Shown here one piece after another: positions 35,618 through 46,500 of a stretch of 64,000 nt of DNA. Both the position numbers and the translations under genes were made by a program. This stretch comes from Diphasiastrum complanatum (lineage: Eukaryota > Streptophyta > Lycopodiopsida > Lycopodiales > Lycopodiaceae), in assembly GCA_029204225.1 (NCBI GenBank), contig CM055100.1, forward strand, positions 9,679,058 through 9,743,057. Reading direction: 5' to 3'. Every line of letters begins with the position of its first letter. The stretch's first letter is position 1. The notes below the pieces were generated by a model. The model made no database searches. It was given only the letters and a program-made list of their open reading frames with translations, and was not told the DNA's origin.

Positions 35618-37142
35618 GCAGACTAAATAACTCTATCTATGACTCCTATTTCTCCTAAGTGGTTGCTTTTGCCGCACCGAGCGAGTTGAAGCAGAACGGT
35701 TGAGCGACACCGCCCTGCCGCCTCTAATTATAAACTCCTGCATAATTACAAAACAATAGAGCTTCTGTTAGTTTACCAACATGTTCAAAAAAGGTAGGTA
35801 GAGAAAAGGGAAACAACGAGAAATGATTTAGGGGAGAAAAATGGTGGAGAGAGAAAAGGTACAATACCTCCTCGCTCTCTTTGTGCTCCGGCTGAAAAAA
35901 TAGAAGATAATATGAGTTTTTTTTTATACTAATTGATACCTCAGTGAGGACATTACATGTGAAAAACAGAATACAAATATATGATTTATCAAGAGGGAAA
36001 TCAAAAGAGAGATAATATGCAGACCTATGTGGGCTCGTCCTCCGACCCCTCCTCTTGCCTCTGATGCTCTTCCCTAGGACTCTCGTGTGCCTCCTACAGA
36101 AGAGTAAGAAGATTAATAAATATCAATTTCAACATTATTGTATTATACATAAATTATTCTTTCTTGTTGAAAGTTGGCATAACAAAAAACATTTATCATA
36201 ATTACCCGAGCTGCCTCCCAATTTATAAGAACATCTGGATTTCGGGCAAGGAGCTCGAAAAGTTCACGAGAACTATGTACGTATGCATATTTATACTCTG
36301 AACGAGTGTATTCATGACCCACACATGATAGCTACACAAGTAACAACATGCAAGTTTAGTAACGACCACAAATTCACACAAAATACCCTTTTCACTAATT
36401 TTATTTCTTTAATGTAGTTTAAAATTTTTGAAAATGTATGTTCAAATATAAAAACTCACAAAGTATTGATGGACCCCCCCCCCCCCCCACCCGCTGCCAA
36501 GATGTGAGGCCCCTAACTTTGACAAACGCCTTTGGGATGCGGTCTCCTGCTGTCGAAATTTCTCCGGAAAATCTCGACGTTGTGATACTGCTTGCTCCCA
36601 CACCTCCTCGGGTATCCATGCAGGTCTACTCCTCCTGTCTTTTACGGCCTCCCTGACAAGAGATCGCCTATGGGACATGAGCATGCGCATCCTATCTATC
36701 ATTACTTTATCGTTGAAGGTGTGCTCAAAGGGATTAGGGAATCGTCTCTTTAAATCATTTATGATCCGACGCTTCTCAGTGGTAGGGACAGCCCTCCAGT
36801 CTCTAAACATATCCCTATCAAACGCCCCATGACAGAGCTCTCTCATATAAGCTAGGACCTCCTTTCCCTTAACATCCTCAACTATAGCCCCTGACGTATC
36901 AATGTCATAGTATAATGTCGGACCGACTCTAGCAGGTGGGGCATTGTAACCTGGTGCGGTGTCATCAGGTGGTGGTGCGTCACGCACCGGTGAGTTATCT
37001 CTATATCTAGGTTCCTCGAAATCATCGTTACCGCAGAAAAACAGCCACCTAAATTACTCTTACGTGGTGTTGACCTAGCAACGCGAGGTGTGGGGGTCTG
37101 AGGAATGGACCGATGTGGTGAGGGCCTCCGTGATGATTTCAA
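35618..37142 (-). pseudogene. CACTA TNPA-like (Transposase_24) gene, minus strand
   Basis: The main exon contains GAFDRDMFRDWRAVPTTEKR, FNDKVMIDRMRMLMSHRRSL, RPAWIPEEVWEQAVSQRRDF and LGASHLGSGWGGG, the hallmark of plant Ptta/En/Spm transposase (Transposase_24). A frameshift separates it from the N-terminal PQTPTPRVARSTPRKS (37,142-37,050). Further exons with clean splice signals follow. 36,331-36,206 encodes SCVGHEYTRSEYKYAYVHSS and more. 36,093-36,025 encodes EAHESPREEHQRQEEGSEDE and ends in TAG. 35,893-35,870 encodes PEHKESEE, and one starts at about 35,727 (EFIIRGGRAVSLNRSAS). A run of 15 cytosines (36,474-36,488) interrupts the main exon's end. Probably inactive. The role in CACTA elements is binding to subterminal repeats. 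Confidence 0.8.
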
Positions 37143-37324
37143 ATCAATGAGGTGTTATCACAATTTCGACAAGATTCTGCATTTCAAAAGAACCCACCTA
37201 CCAGTGGAATGGAAGAACGAGGAAAAGAAAAAGTTAAAGATACATCAAGTACATATGTTGGTAGGCATGTTTTTTGTTTAGGTTCTATACACATTTTATA
37301 AAAGTATTGATTTTCTTTCTATGG

Positions 37325-39646
37325 AGTAGATCATGAAGCGAATGCTGCGCATGATTGGTCATTTGAGAAAATTAGAGAAGATGCTATCAGACAGGGTGTG
37401 ACCATAGTTCCTTGCCCATGTGCCAATTGTAGAGGCTTGGGATCTATGTCCCTTGATGTAATTGAAAACCATTTGTTGAGAAGAGGCTGGTCAACATCAA
37501 AAAAAAAATAGAGGATAATGCAAAGGTATTATACTAAACTATTGAGTTGATATACATCTATGATTGATTTTAGATTACTTTCATGCATATTCTTAATAAC
37601 TTGTAAACTTTTTATGTTTAGTGTATAAGCAATTATTGTGAAAAATTGCCTACATTGGCAAATCTAGCCATGTAGAATATTGTACATTTTGTCAATATTG
37701 TTTGTTGGTTACTTCAATGGCCAAAGTGCCACTTGTACATACACACCTAAAGTAGGTTACCACGAGTCAAGAGGAGTGGGTGTGTCTATTTGGTAGTGAT
37801 TCCTACTTTGTAGGATCTAGACCATGATTTATGATGAGATTTGTACCTACCATGCACCTACCAAGCATGACTCTTGGATCTAGGCTAGGGTTTTCACATT
37901 AGGGCAAGAAAGTGGAGTCTACTTCCTTATTACATGCTGGATTTTCACCTAACTTTGCAAAGGAAGTGTGTTTTACTATGTATTCCCATTCTCCATAGTG
38001 AGAAGATAGAAACTTTTTGGAGCCTCAAGGAGAAACTCGAGTTTCCTCTCATTGTATGGTGATTACTCTATTTTTCCAATGAAACCCAGCTTTGGCACTT
38101 TGTAAACACTGTCTACAGGCCGTACTACAGCCTTATTTCCACACGTGTGGAGTTGGATTATACTAATTGATCAATGCTTTGATTGTCTCTACTTGTTTCC
38201 TATCAAGCTGCTAAACTAGATCTTGTTTTCTGATGACTAGTTTCTGATAGATTGTTTAACAAGCATACAATCACCTTGTGGATCATTCAAAGATCCATTT
38301 ATGGTCCTTAGTACTATACTTTTCACAATTATTGGTGAAGTGAGTGAATATGAAAGTCATGTACAAATTACTTGTATGTACATGTCATAATACTAAAAGA
38401 TTGCTTGATAGTTCTTTGTGTATATGTGAATTGGTAGGAATTTCATGACATGTGGTTCGCTTCTGTCTCTTAAATCTCATACTTTTTGCCAACAACACAG
38501 GACTCATGGATGAGTTGCTACATCTTTTAAAGAAAGACATTTTGCCATTAGAAAACGAGCTTCCACCATCAACATACCAAGCAAAGAAAATGATCAAAGA
38601 TCTTGGATTGCACAATAATAGCATTCATGCATGTGTTAATGACTGCATATTATATCGTGGGGAGCATTCTATATTGGATTCATGTCCTATTTGTGGGGCT
38701 AGTCGATGGAAGGAAAAGGAAAAATACCACAAAAAGTATTAAGACATTTTCCATTGATACCACGCCTTCTTCGAATGTATAGGTGCTCTAGTTTCCTTTG
38801 ATCAATGCAAGATAAAATTTTGAGTTTCATCATTACACCTGAACATGAAATTTATGTTTCATTTTCAAATATGTATTTATAGACACAAACACACACGTAT
38901 ATGTGCATATTATATATATATATATATATGCACACACACATATATTGATATTGATGTCTTTTTTATTTGTTATTTTGTAGGTGTCCACCTATTCAAATCT
39001 AATGCTATGGCATACACAAGGTAGAAACCATGACAACATGCTAAGACATCCAGTAGACTCGCTTGCTTGGAAGCATGTGGATTCAACTTGGCAGCCGTTT
39101 GCTAAAGAACCTCGAAATGTTCGACTTGGACTTGCTATTTTTTCTTTTGAATACTAGGTAAATGAACTTCATGAGGTAGGAGAGATGCTGGATTCCATGT
39201 TGATTGATTTGGCAACAGGACCAAAGCACCATGCAACATCATATTCAGGTCTCTGGGTGAATGGCTATCATTTTCGTACTAGGGATGAAGATTTGAGTAA
39301 AGTAACTCAAGACAGTGGTATTACCGCATGCTTTACATCTTGGAGCCGCAGTAGTGTGAGAGGTAGAAATCCTATTTCAACCAATCTTCGTAATTTTGGA
39401 TGGATTTGCAAAATTTTGGAAATTGAATATGGTTTCAATTCAGTTATTCTTCTTTACGGTAAATGGGTGAAACCAAATATAGCCGGAAAGCATGCAAGCA
39501 TGAGAATGGACAACAATGGTTTTTGCTTGATAGATGTAACAAAAACACTCCGACAAACTAGCATGGAAGATCAGCCATTTGACAAATTTATGTTTGAACC
39601 GATCAATGGATTTTTATTTCTCAACTTATCATACTCTAGACAATAG
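37325..39646 (+). pseudogene. CACTA TNP2-like transposase with DUF4216, decayed
   Basis: Plus-strand pieces in TNP2 order: an N-terminal ANAAHDWSFEKIREDAIRQG and CPCANCRGLGSM..DVIENHLL (37,335-37,510); after a solo LTR, LPPSTYQAKKMIKDLGLHNN and CPICGASRWKEKEKYHK (38,507-38,735); a frameshift into VLRHFPLIPRLLRMY; DNMLRHPVDSLAWKHVDSTW and FAKEPRNVRLGLAI (39,015-39,150). DUF4216 follows: YGFNSVILLYGKWV..NGFCLID (39,185-39,646). The catalytic middle of the transposase is deleted between 39,150 and 39,185. It is divergent from the TNPA-like gene, leaving about 180 bp between their first recognisable codons. Confidence 0.85.
37637..38327. mobile_element. Solo LTR with ATTAT target duplication
   Basis: This 691-bp unit starts TGTGAAAAATTG and ends CTTTTCACA, with 8-bp inverted ends (TGTGAAAA/TTTTCACA). 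ATTAT lies immediately before (37,632-37,636) and after (38,328-38,332). It has no coding content. It splits the CACTA TNP2-like gene after the N-terminal domain. It contains the CACACGTGTG palindrome near 38,139-38,148. This is the product expected when two LTRs recombine and remove the body of an element. Confidence 0.9.
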
Positions 39647-39784
39647 TGAGTATTGTAGTCACTAGTATGTGTACAAGATGTGCAAAAACTTGTTCAAAAT
39701 TGGACACATATAAGGTTCTAGGAATTTCATAAAATAGAAATTCTTAACTCTCAAAAATGGAAGTATCAAAGTAATAAAAATTGA

Positions 39785-39787
<3 letters not shown>

Positions 39788-39858
<71 letters not shown>
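39788..39858. repeat. (GT)n microsatellite
   Basis: About 35 uninterrupted GT units, followed by GTGC-rich variants to about 39,876. Apparent frames coding Cys-Val or Thr-His repeats across it are artefacts. Confidence 0.97.
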
Positions 39859-39861
<3 letters not shown>

Positions 39862-39879
39862 CATGTGCGTGCATGTGTT

Positions 39880-40850
39880 CACTTTGGAGCATGCATGCAT
39901 GTTCACTTGACCTTTGTGCTTTCATGTATAGATATGATACCATCGCATGCATGCCATGGTTTATGCTCAAGAGAGCATTTATTATAATATTCATGCATCT
40001 TAGAGAAAAAGAGCTTGCCAAATATGTGAGAGTTTGAGGTCCACATCTTTGAGATTTCTCCATTCGAGGGATATCTCCTCACATATTCCAAAGCCATGAA
40101 CATTGAGCAAGAAAAACATATTAAGCTCCATAGATCAAATAAACAGATGAAAACTTGTACTTATCTTATTAAAGCTACGATATGAATAATATGCCACTTA
40201 ATTGATATTTGTGCATTCAAAACAAGAAAATCGTACAAAAGCCCGAGGTAGAAAGTTAGTCAAAATTGTTGCATTTGATATAGCCCCAAAAAGTAGAAAG
40301 CAATAAATAGAAACTAAAGGAGCCCAGAAAAGAGGAACAAAATGAAATGCTTCCAAGTTTTTTCATAGGTACTTGAATGTCTCCAAAATTTATGCCATCG
40401 TTGTATGACTAATTCAACCATATTAGTCAATCTTTCACGTGAATGTAGATACTTGGCTAAAATTGATTTATAATATCTTTCCCACATTTTTTTTTCTTTT
40501 GTGTAAGTACACCAAGTGTGGAGGCCAAGATTTTTTACTATGAAGTACGTACAAAAATATACAAATACTAAATGTTGTACCGAAGCTGTTAACCATGTAT
40601 TGGAATTAAACATGTTTTTGGGAGCATGTATTGGAAATAAACATGCTTCCTAATGTCCCATTTCCATGTAGAAATCAATATTTGAGCCTTGTTCTTCACA
40701 ATTCCAACTACTACTATTATAAGCTTGACTACGTTGGGAGACAACAATCCCATTTTTGGTATTCTAGAAGCTTCTATTGATGGTGATGAAGCATCCTTTG
40801 AGGACATCACATGAGTCTATTGAAAGCTTATTGGCTCTTTGATCTATTTG
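39880..40850. other. Non-coding sequence
   Basis: No recognisable gene, LTR or tandem repeat in this stretch. Confidence 0.4.
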
Positions 40851-40854
40851 ACAA

Positions 40855-41010
40855 TCACTAGGCCTAATCTAAGCTTTAGTGTAAGCAAATTGAGTCAATA
40901 TATGCAAGGTCCTTTAGTATGTCATTGAAAAAGTGCCAAAAGAGTGCTTAGATACATCTCATCTACTAAAAATTTTGGCATTGTCTATCAAGGAACTAAT
41001 TTGTACTCGA
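40855..41010 (+). pseudogene. Small Ty1/copia RT/RNase H fragment
   Basis: The plus strand reads TRPNLSFSVSKLSQYMQGPL, a stop, then KSAKRVLRYISSTKNFGIVY. This is the copia segment linking RT to RNase H. About 155 bp survive, with one in-frame TGA. No LTR nearby. Confidence 0.8.
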
Positions 41011-43260
41011 GCACACTCGAACTCGGATTTTGTAGGATAAGATGGATAGAATATTGCAACATTAATTTCAACTTGCATTGTGAAATCTTTCACTCTTGAT
41101 CATTGAGTGTGAGATAGATCAAGATGTTTAATTGATGGCTCCAATGAAATTGAAAATCTTTTCAAACTATAAAAAGAGCTTTAGCATCAAAATGGCAAGG
41201 TAAACCTTAGCATATTCTTTGAATATTTAGTTAAGATTTCTTATAAATGTCAAAGCCTCCATAAATGTGTTGATGTCCATTGACCCAAATAATTAAGAAA
41301 TGGTATCATTAAAATAGAAAAAATTACAAAGTTATTATTGTTAGTTAGTTGTGGTATGTCAATCACACATGTTTACAATAAGTAGGATGATAGGGAAATG
41401 TTACATCATCAATGGAAAAAGGCTAGTTTGTACCCACAATTTGGTAGTCTTCTCACTTCCAATTGTTTTACAAACAAATGAATTAATATTTGCTCACTTC
41501 AATGTATGCAGTACTACAAATCCAAAAATGAAAATTCAAGGCTTAGAACTATTGCCTAGAGATCAGGTCTTGAATATGAATAGATCTTGGCAATGAAAGT
41601 AATGCTACACATTCTAATCAATTGAATACTTTGAGTAATTTGCCCAAGCAATCATTTGTCCATGTGCACAAGTGATATAAAAGTATGAATTTATTAACCT
41701 TTGCTCAAAACCTTACTTAAGTGTGATGCATGCATAAATGTTCTCCAATAAGTGTTTTTTCCTTCCATGGGCCTTTAAGGATTTCAATCTAGTTAATGAA
41801 ACTTGTCCACTTATTCTCTTCATAGGCTCTACTCAATTTTCGAATTGAAGATCAAAGACCTTGCAATTCACCCTCAAAGCTCAATATATGTTGTGTTTTC
41901 ATCACATTTGTTGCAAACTTCACAGCTTCAAATGTCTGGTAGTACAATGGTTGAAACATGTCCTCAGAAACATCTTGTCTTAGCATGGTAGGTACACTAC
42001 CAAAGTTGCAATCAAGAGAGGCTATTTGCCAAAAAATCACATAAAAAACTAAAGGTTGAAATGCAACTTAAAGGTTCCATCACCTACTCCTGTTACGAAT
42101 AAGTTTGCAGGTTACAACAATTAATGTTTTCTCCTAGAAGAAGATCCGGGCACAAAGAATGACAGCAACTACTTTTTTGCCAAGGTATTTCCAAGATTTT
42201 TGTTAAACTCCATGATAAGGGCACATATCAAGATTTTTGTTAAACTCCATGATAAGGGCACATATGTTGAGCAAAGAAAAAGTTGCTTGTGATATTTTGG
42301 GAGGGGTGGGAGAAAAAAAAGAGAGACTGCTCATCCATGCGCATGTATGCACACTTGCGCATACACGAATTTCTACCACAACATTGTTGGCTTTTATAAA
42401 TGTGCAATAGAATGTACCTCTGGTTGAAATTACTTAAACCCATGCAATCAATGCACAAGCTGCGTTTCTTTTTAATTACTATTATCATACTAAGCCAAGG
42501 AAAGTAGTTTGTGGTTGTGCCCCTTAAATCCCTATCGGTTAGTCAAGGTTTAGTGCTATAAATCACCAAATGCACACATAATAATGTCATGATAATGCAG
42601 GTTGAACAAATTAACAAATTTTTCACGATGAATGTGGGCCATGCAATCAAAATAGTGGACAGTTAGAGCATAAAATGAAATTGAGGTCATCACTACCAAT
42701 TGTACCTGATAGATTACAAAGCCTTTATGCCACTCAAGAAAATCAGGGTTTCTTGAAGTTCCCTAAAACCCATTTTGCATGAAACATGAAGCATAATGAC
42801 CAGATGCATGCCAAATGAAAAATAACTCCAGTTCCTCCAAAACGGACAAATCGGAATGAAATACAAGTCTCAACATGAAAATCCACTAGAAACCAGGTAA
42901 ATGTGTTCAATTGAAAGAATGGATCGTGGAAAATGTGTGGTAATGCTTGACCCAAGCTACACAATGGGCTCTTTCTAATGCAAATACAAGCCCAGATGTA
43001 GGAGCAAAAAAATTTGAAGCATGTAGCAATTCACTCTGATATAAGAAAACCTAAAAATTTCAAAAGACACCATTCACTACAACCTTAGTACTACAAAATT
43101 ATCAGAGGTAAAATCCACTCTCAGAATAATTACAAACTTCAGAAGGTAATACTAGATTCTCTACGATTCTCCAGACTTTGGCTGATTTTCTCCACTACCA
43201 CCTTGGTCATCAGAAGCAAACCATGTCAAAGTGGTTCCAGAAATAATTCAGAGTGTTCTG
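41011..43260. other. Intergenic sequence 3' of the AIM24-like gene
   Basis: No gene is supported. It includes a perfect 37-bp tandem duplication at 42,192-42,265 (listed separately). Short frames lack motifs. Confidence 0.4.
42192..42265. repeat. Perfect 37-bp tandem duplication
   Basis: The unit starting CAAGATTTTTGTTAAACTCC occupies 42,192-42,228 and is repeated identically at 42,229-42,265. Confidence 0.95.
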
Positions 43261-43261
43261 T

Positions 43262-43357
43262 AGCTCTACATTATGCAAGCAGTTCAGATTATTCGAGCAT
43301 AAAGGATTGCCAAAGACCATTACCATTGTGAATGCATTGAACTCCTGGCCAGCTTGC
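43262..43357 (-). other. Probable 3'-UTR exon of the AIM24-like gene
   Basis: Four bases after the stop codon a donor (AAG|GTAAGG at 43,504) appears. An acceptor, CTATTTTACAG, ends at 43,358, so a 3'-UTR intron of about 145 bp is likely. The UTR exon starts GCAAGCTGGCC; its end is undetermined. Within that intron a 28-bp unit is duplicated (43,417-43,444 and 43,445-43,472). Confidence 0.5.
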
Positions 43358-43506
43358 CTGTAAAATAGAAGCATTATCAACAAGATAAGGTGATATTGAA
43401 ACTACAATGAATGATAACAAGAAGATGGAGTAGCAGGAGCTAGTACAAGAAGACGGAGTAGCAGAAGCTAGTAGAAACCTACTTAGTGGAAATTTGTGCC
43501 TTACCT

Positions 43507-46500
43507 TCATAAATCAGCTAAGTCTGCTAAAAGCAAAGATGACGCAACAAAAATATAAGCCATCAAGGCAAAAAGCCCAAGCTGGATAATAATTCGTGGA
43601 TTTTCCCTAATATGAGGAGGTGCAACAGCCCTGCAAATAGAAACAAGTTCTCTGTTAGGAAACATACAAGATTGCAGTGACTCAGTACGGAATTAGACAT
43701 TAGACCTAATCAAATGTAGCAGCAAGTGAAATTGCATTAAAAACTTCAAATAAATCTTGTATAAACCCAAGCGAGATATATTTACCTGGCTATTCTTTGA
43801 GCAAATCTTGGAAAAGGCAAGCTTTGGATAAAAACAACTCCAGGTCCTGTCAGATGAGCGTGCAGAAGTCCCTCTCCCTGTCATTCTATATTAGGGTTAG
43901 GATCCCACTGTGCAACAAGAATTCCAAATCAAGACTTGGAGTCAAAGATTCTCACCCCAAGGAAAGCCCACTTGCCAGAAGCAGCATACTTAAGCTCGCA
44001 TTTGACAGAGCTAGTCATAGCAAGCACACAGCCTGCATCTACCACAAGCACTTCACCTTGAGCCAAGTTCTTCTGCACAACTGCCCACGAGATAATATCA
44101 TGTGAGTACCAATCTGCATAGCTTATCAAAGAATTCACAGCGTATCATCAAAAACTGAAATCAGTAAAAACTGGAAAACTGTAGAAACTCCACTGTAGAA
44201 ACTCCACTGGAATCAGTAAAAACTGTAGAAACTCCACTGGAATCAGTAAAAACTGTAGAAACTCCACTGGAATCAGTAAAAACTGGAAAACTGTAGAAAC
44301 TCCACTGTAGTAGTCCAAATCAAGATAAGTAAAGGGCATTAGAAGCGGTGTACTGTAGGAAAGAGTGATATAAAGCTAATAAAAAAATATCCATGGAAGT
44401 GACAACACCCTCAAAAAATAGTTAAACGTAGATTTTTGACACCCCACCTTATTCTACTCAGAATCACAAAATAGTACATATCCATGGGCCCATGGGCGAC
44501 CAACAACAACAACTCTAGGAATGCAGATGGGACCGGTTTTTCACTATTGAAAAGAAAATTAGAGTTATAAAACGGAAATACGCTCCCCAAACCAAAAGAA
44601 ACCAACTAGAAAGAAAATTGCACCCAACCTATGGTGCAAGCAAAGTGCTTTGACATCATGTTATGAACTAGGTCTTGAGCATAGAGCATCACATAAACAA
44701 AAGGGGATAGTAAACGATGAACATGATATAGAAGTTAAGAGGCTTGTAATTGGCAGAGGTGTGATTTTGATGAAGGAACTTCACCAATGTAAAAAAGGAT
44801 ATAGATCATGAAAATCCACTATAGATGAAAAGACCCAAGAAAACATAAGTGTGCAAGGGCCACGAGAGCATACCCCCTAGAAACGTGTTCCTCGTTCCCG
44901 ACCTAACGAGGCGTTCCCGTGCACCCGTTCCAAGGTGGGAACGTTCCCACAGCAGAGGAAACGCGTTCCCAGGCACATTCCCAGGGGCGGGAACACGTTG
45001 CCAAGCAGAAAAAGTAAAATCATCTACAATAACCTTTTTCTTTAACTTCTCAGTTTTTTGAAGAGAATATATTACCCATAAAAGGGTTCACATGCCTATA
45101 TAAAAAACCATCAAAAGTATCAAGATACCCGTTTTTGAGAAACAATGTCAGTTCCATTCCTATGCTTTGCCGATTTTCCTGAGCACTGTTTCAAACTTAT
45201 ACTTAATAACGTGGCGTTCCCAAGTTCTCGAAAATGTTCCCATTCCCAGGCGTCACATTCCCATTTTGTTCCCATTCCTTGTCAACTATGCAAGAGAGTG
45301 AAAAGACAAGAAAGAGAAAAAAGGCGTTGACCCCGATGGGCAAATGGGCCACCACCACCCACCATGATGGTACCATTGAAGCTGCCAAGATGGTACCATT
45401 GAACAACCAAAGAGGGCCATAAGATGGAGAAGTTGAGTCAAATGAACAAGAAGCAAGACGGTCAACAACAATAACAACAAAAATATGAACGTAATAGTGA
45501 GCTTATGTCTGGATTCCAGAGCCACGTACATATGAAGAAACAATTAACATGTATGAAAGAGATTGTGCAAGAGGTGACTCCATTATGAAGAATGAGACAT
45601 GGGAACTAGGCCAGTTGGTTGAAGGAAATAAGTCAATAGGCTGTAAATAAGGCAATAATTTGTAAAAAAACATTTAGACGAGAGTGGTGGGGGACGATTA
45701 TGCTCAACGGTAAGGAATTGAATGGTTTTGATTTAAGAAAGGTTTACAAAAGTACAGTGTGATTTTGGTATCACCGAATAGAGATGGGTTACAGCAGCAC
45801 CTAGATACATTGCACACATTCTGTACTACATGGGGTTTAAATATCAATCTAAAGAAGACCAGGAATAGGATCTTCAACACATCAAGATCATATATGCAAA
45901 GGCATGGGTTCACATTGGACGATGTTCCTCCTACGCTTACCTAGGGATACTCTCACAGGCTTTGGAAAATTGGAGCTGCTAATATTCCACTTCCCTGGTC
46001 ACTATGGTGTAAAGAGGCTAGGAGGTCAAAAAAAAGTGGTGTTTGAGAGGCTTTTCATGCCTACAAATAATTGCTGGCAAAGAGAAAATCAGCCATTATA
46101 CAGCCAACAAGATTTTCTATTCAACATCTGGAAAAAGGATCCCCGAAGCTTTTGGAAGAGATTGCTTGGTAAGCCGAAGATGTTTGCAAATGATATTCAA
46201 CAAGATGCATGCCATTAATGTGCTAGAGAATTATATAAAGGTATATAGTGTTGTGGACACTTCACTGACCAGCCACTTACCGACATGTTTTTTGTGAAAG
46301 ATGTAGAGAACAGGATTTCTAGTGCCTCAAATAGCAAAGCATAAGACATTGAGGGGCTACAAGCTGAATTTTTAAGATGGTTAGAGAGGTCCTTGTTCCT
46401 TTTATTATCAATTTGTTCATGCATGATTTGTTAGAAAAAAAATTTGATATATTCACAAAGCATCATTGTCCCTTTATTCAAAAGTGGTGATAAAAATGAT

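Noticed and set aside
36419-36656. Plus-strand frame over the (C)15 run
   Set aside because: It is the antisense of the Transposase_24 exon, which has clear family motifs.
39788-39990. Long frames of alternating Cys-Val or Thr-His
   Set aside because: They are translations of a (GT)n microsatellite and carry no gene.
44159-44310. CRISPR-like array
   Set aside because: Repeats are contiguous 30-mers with no unique spacers, in a eukaryotic intron.
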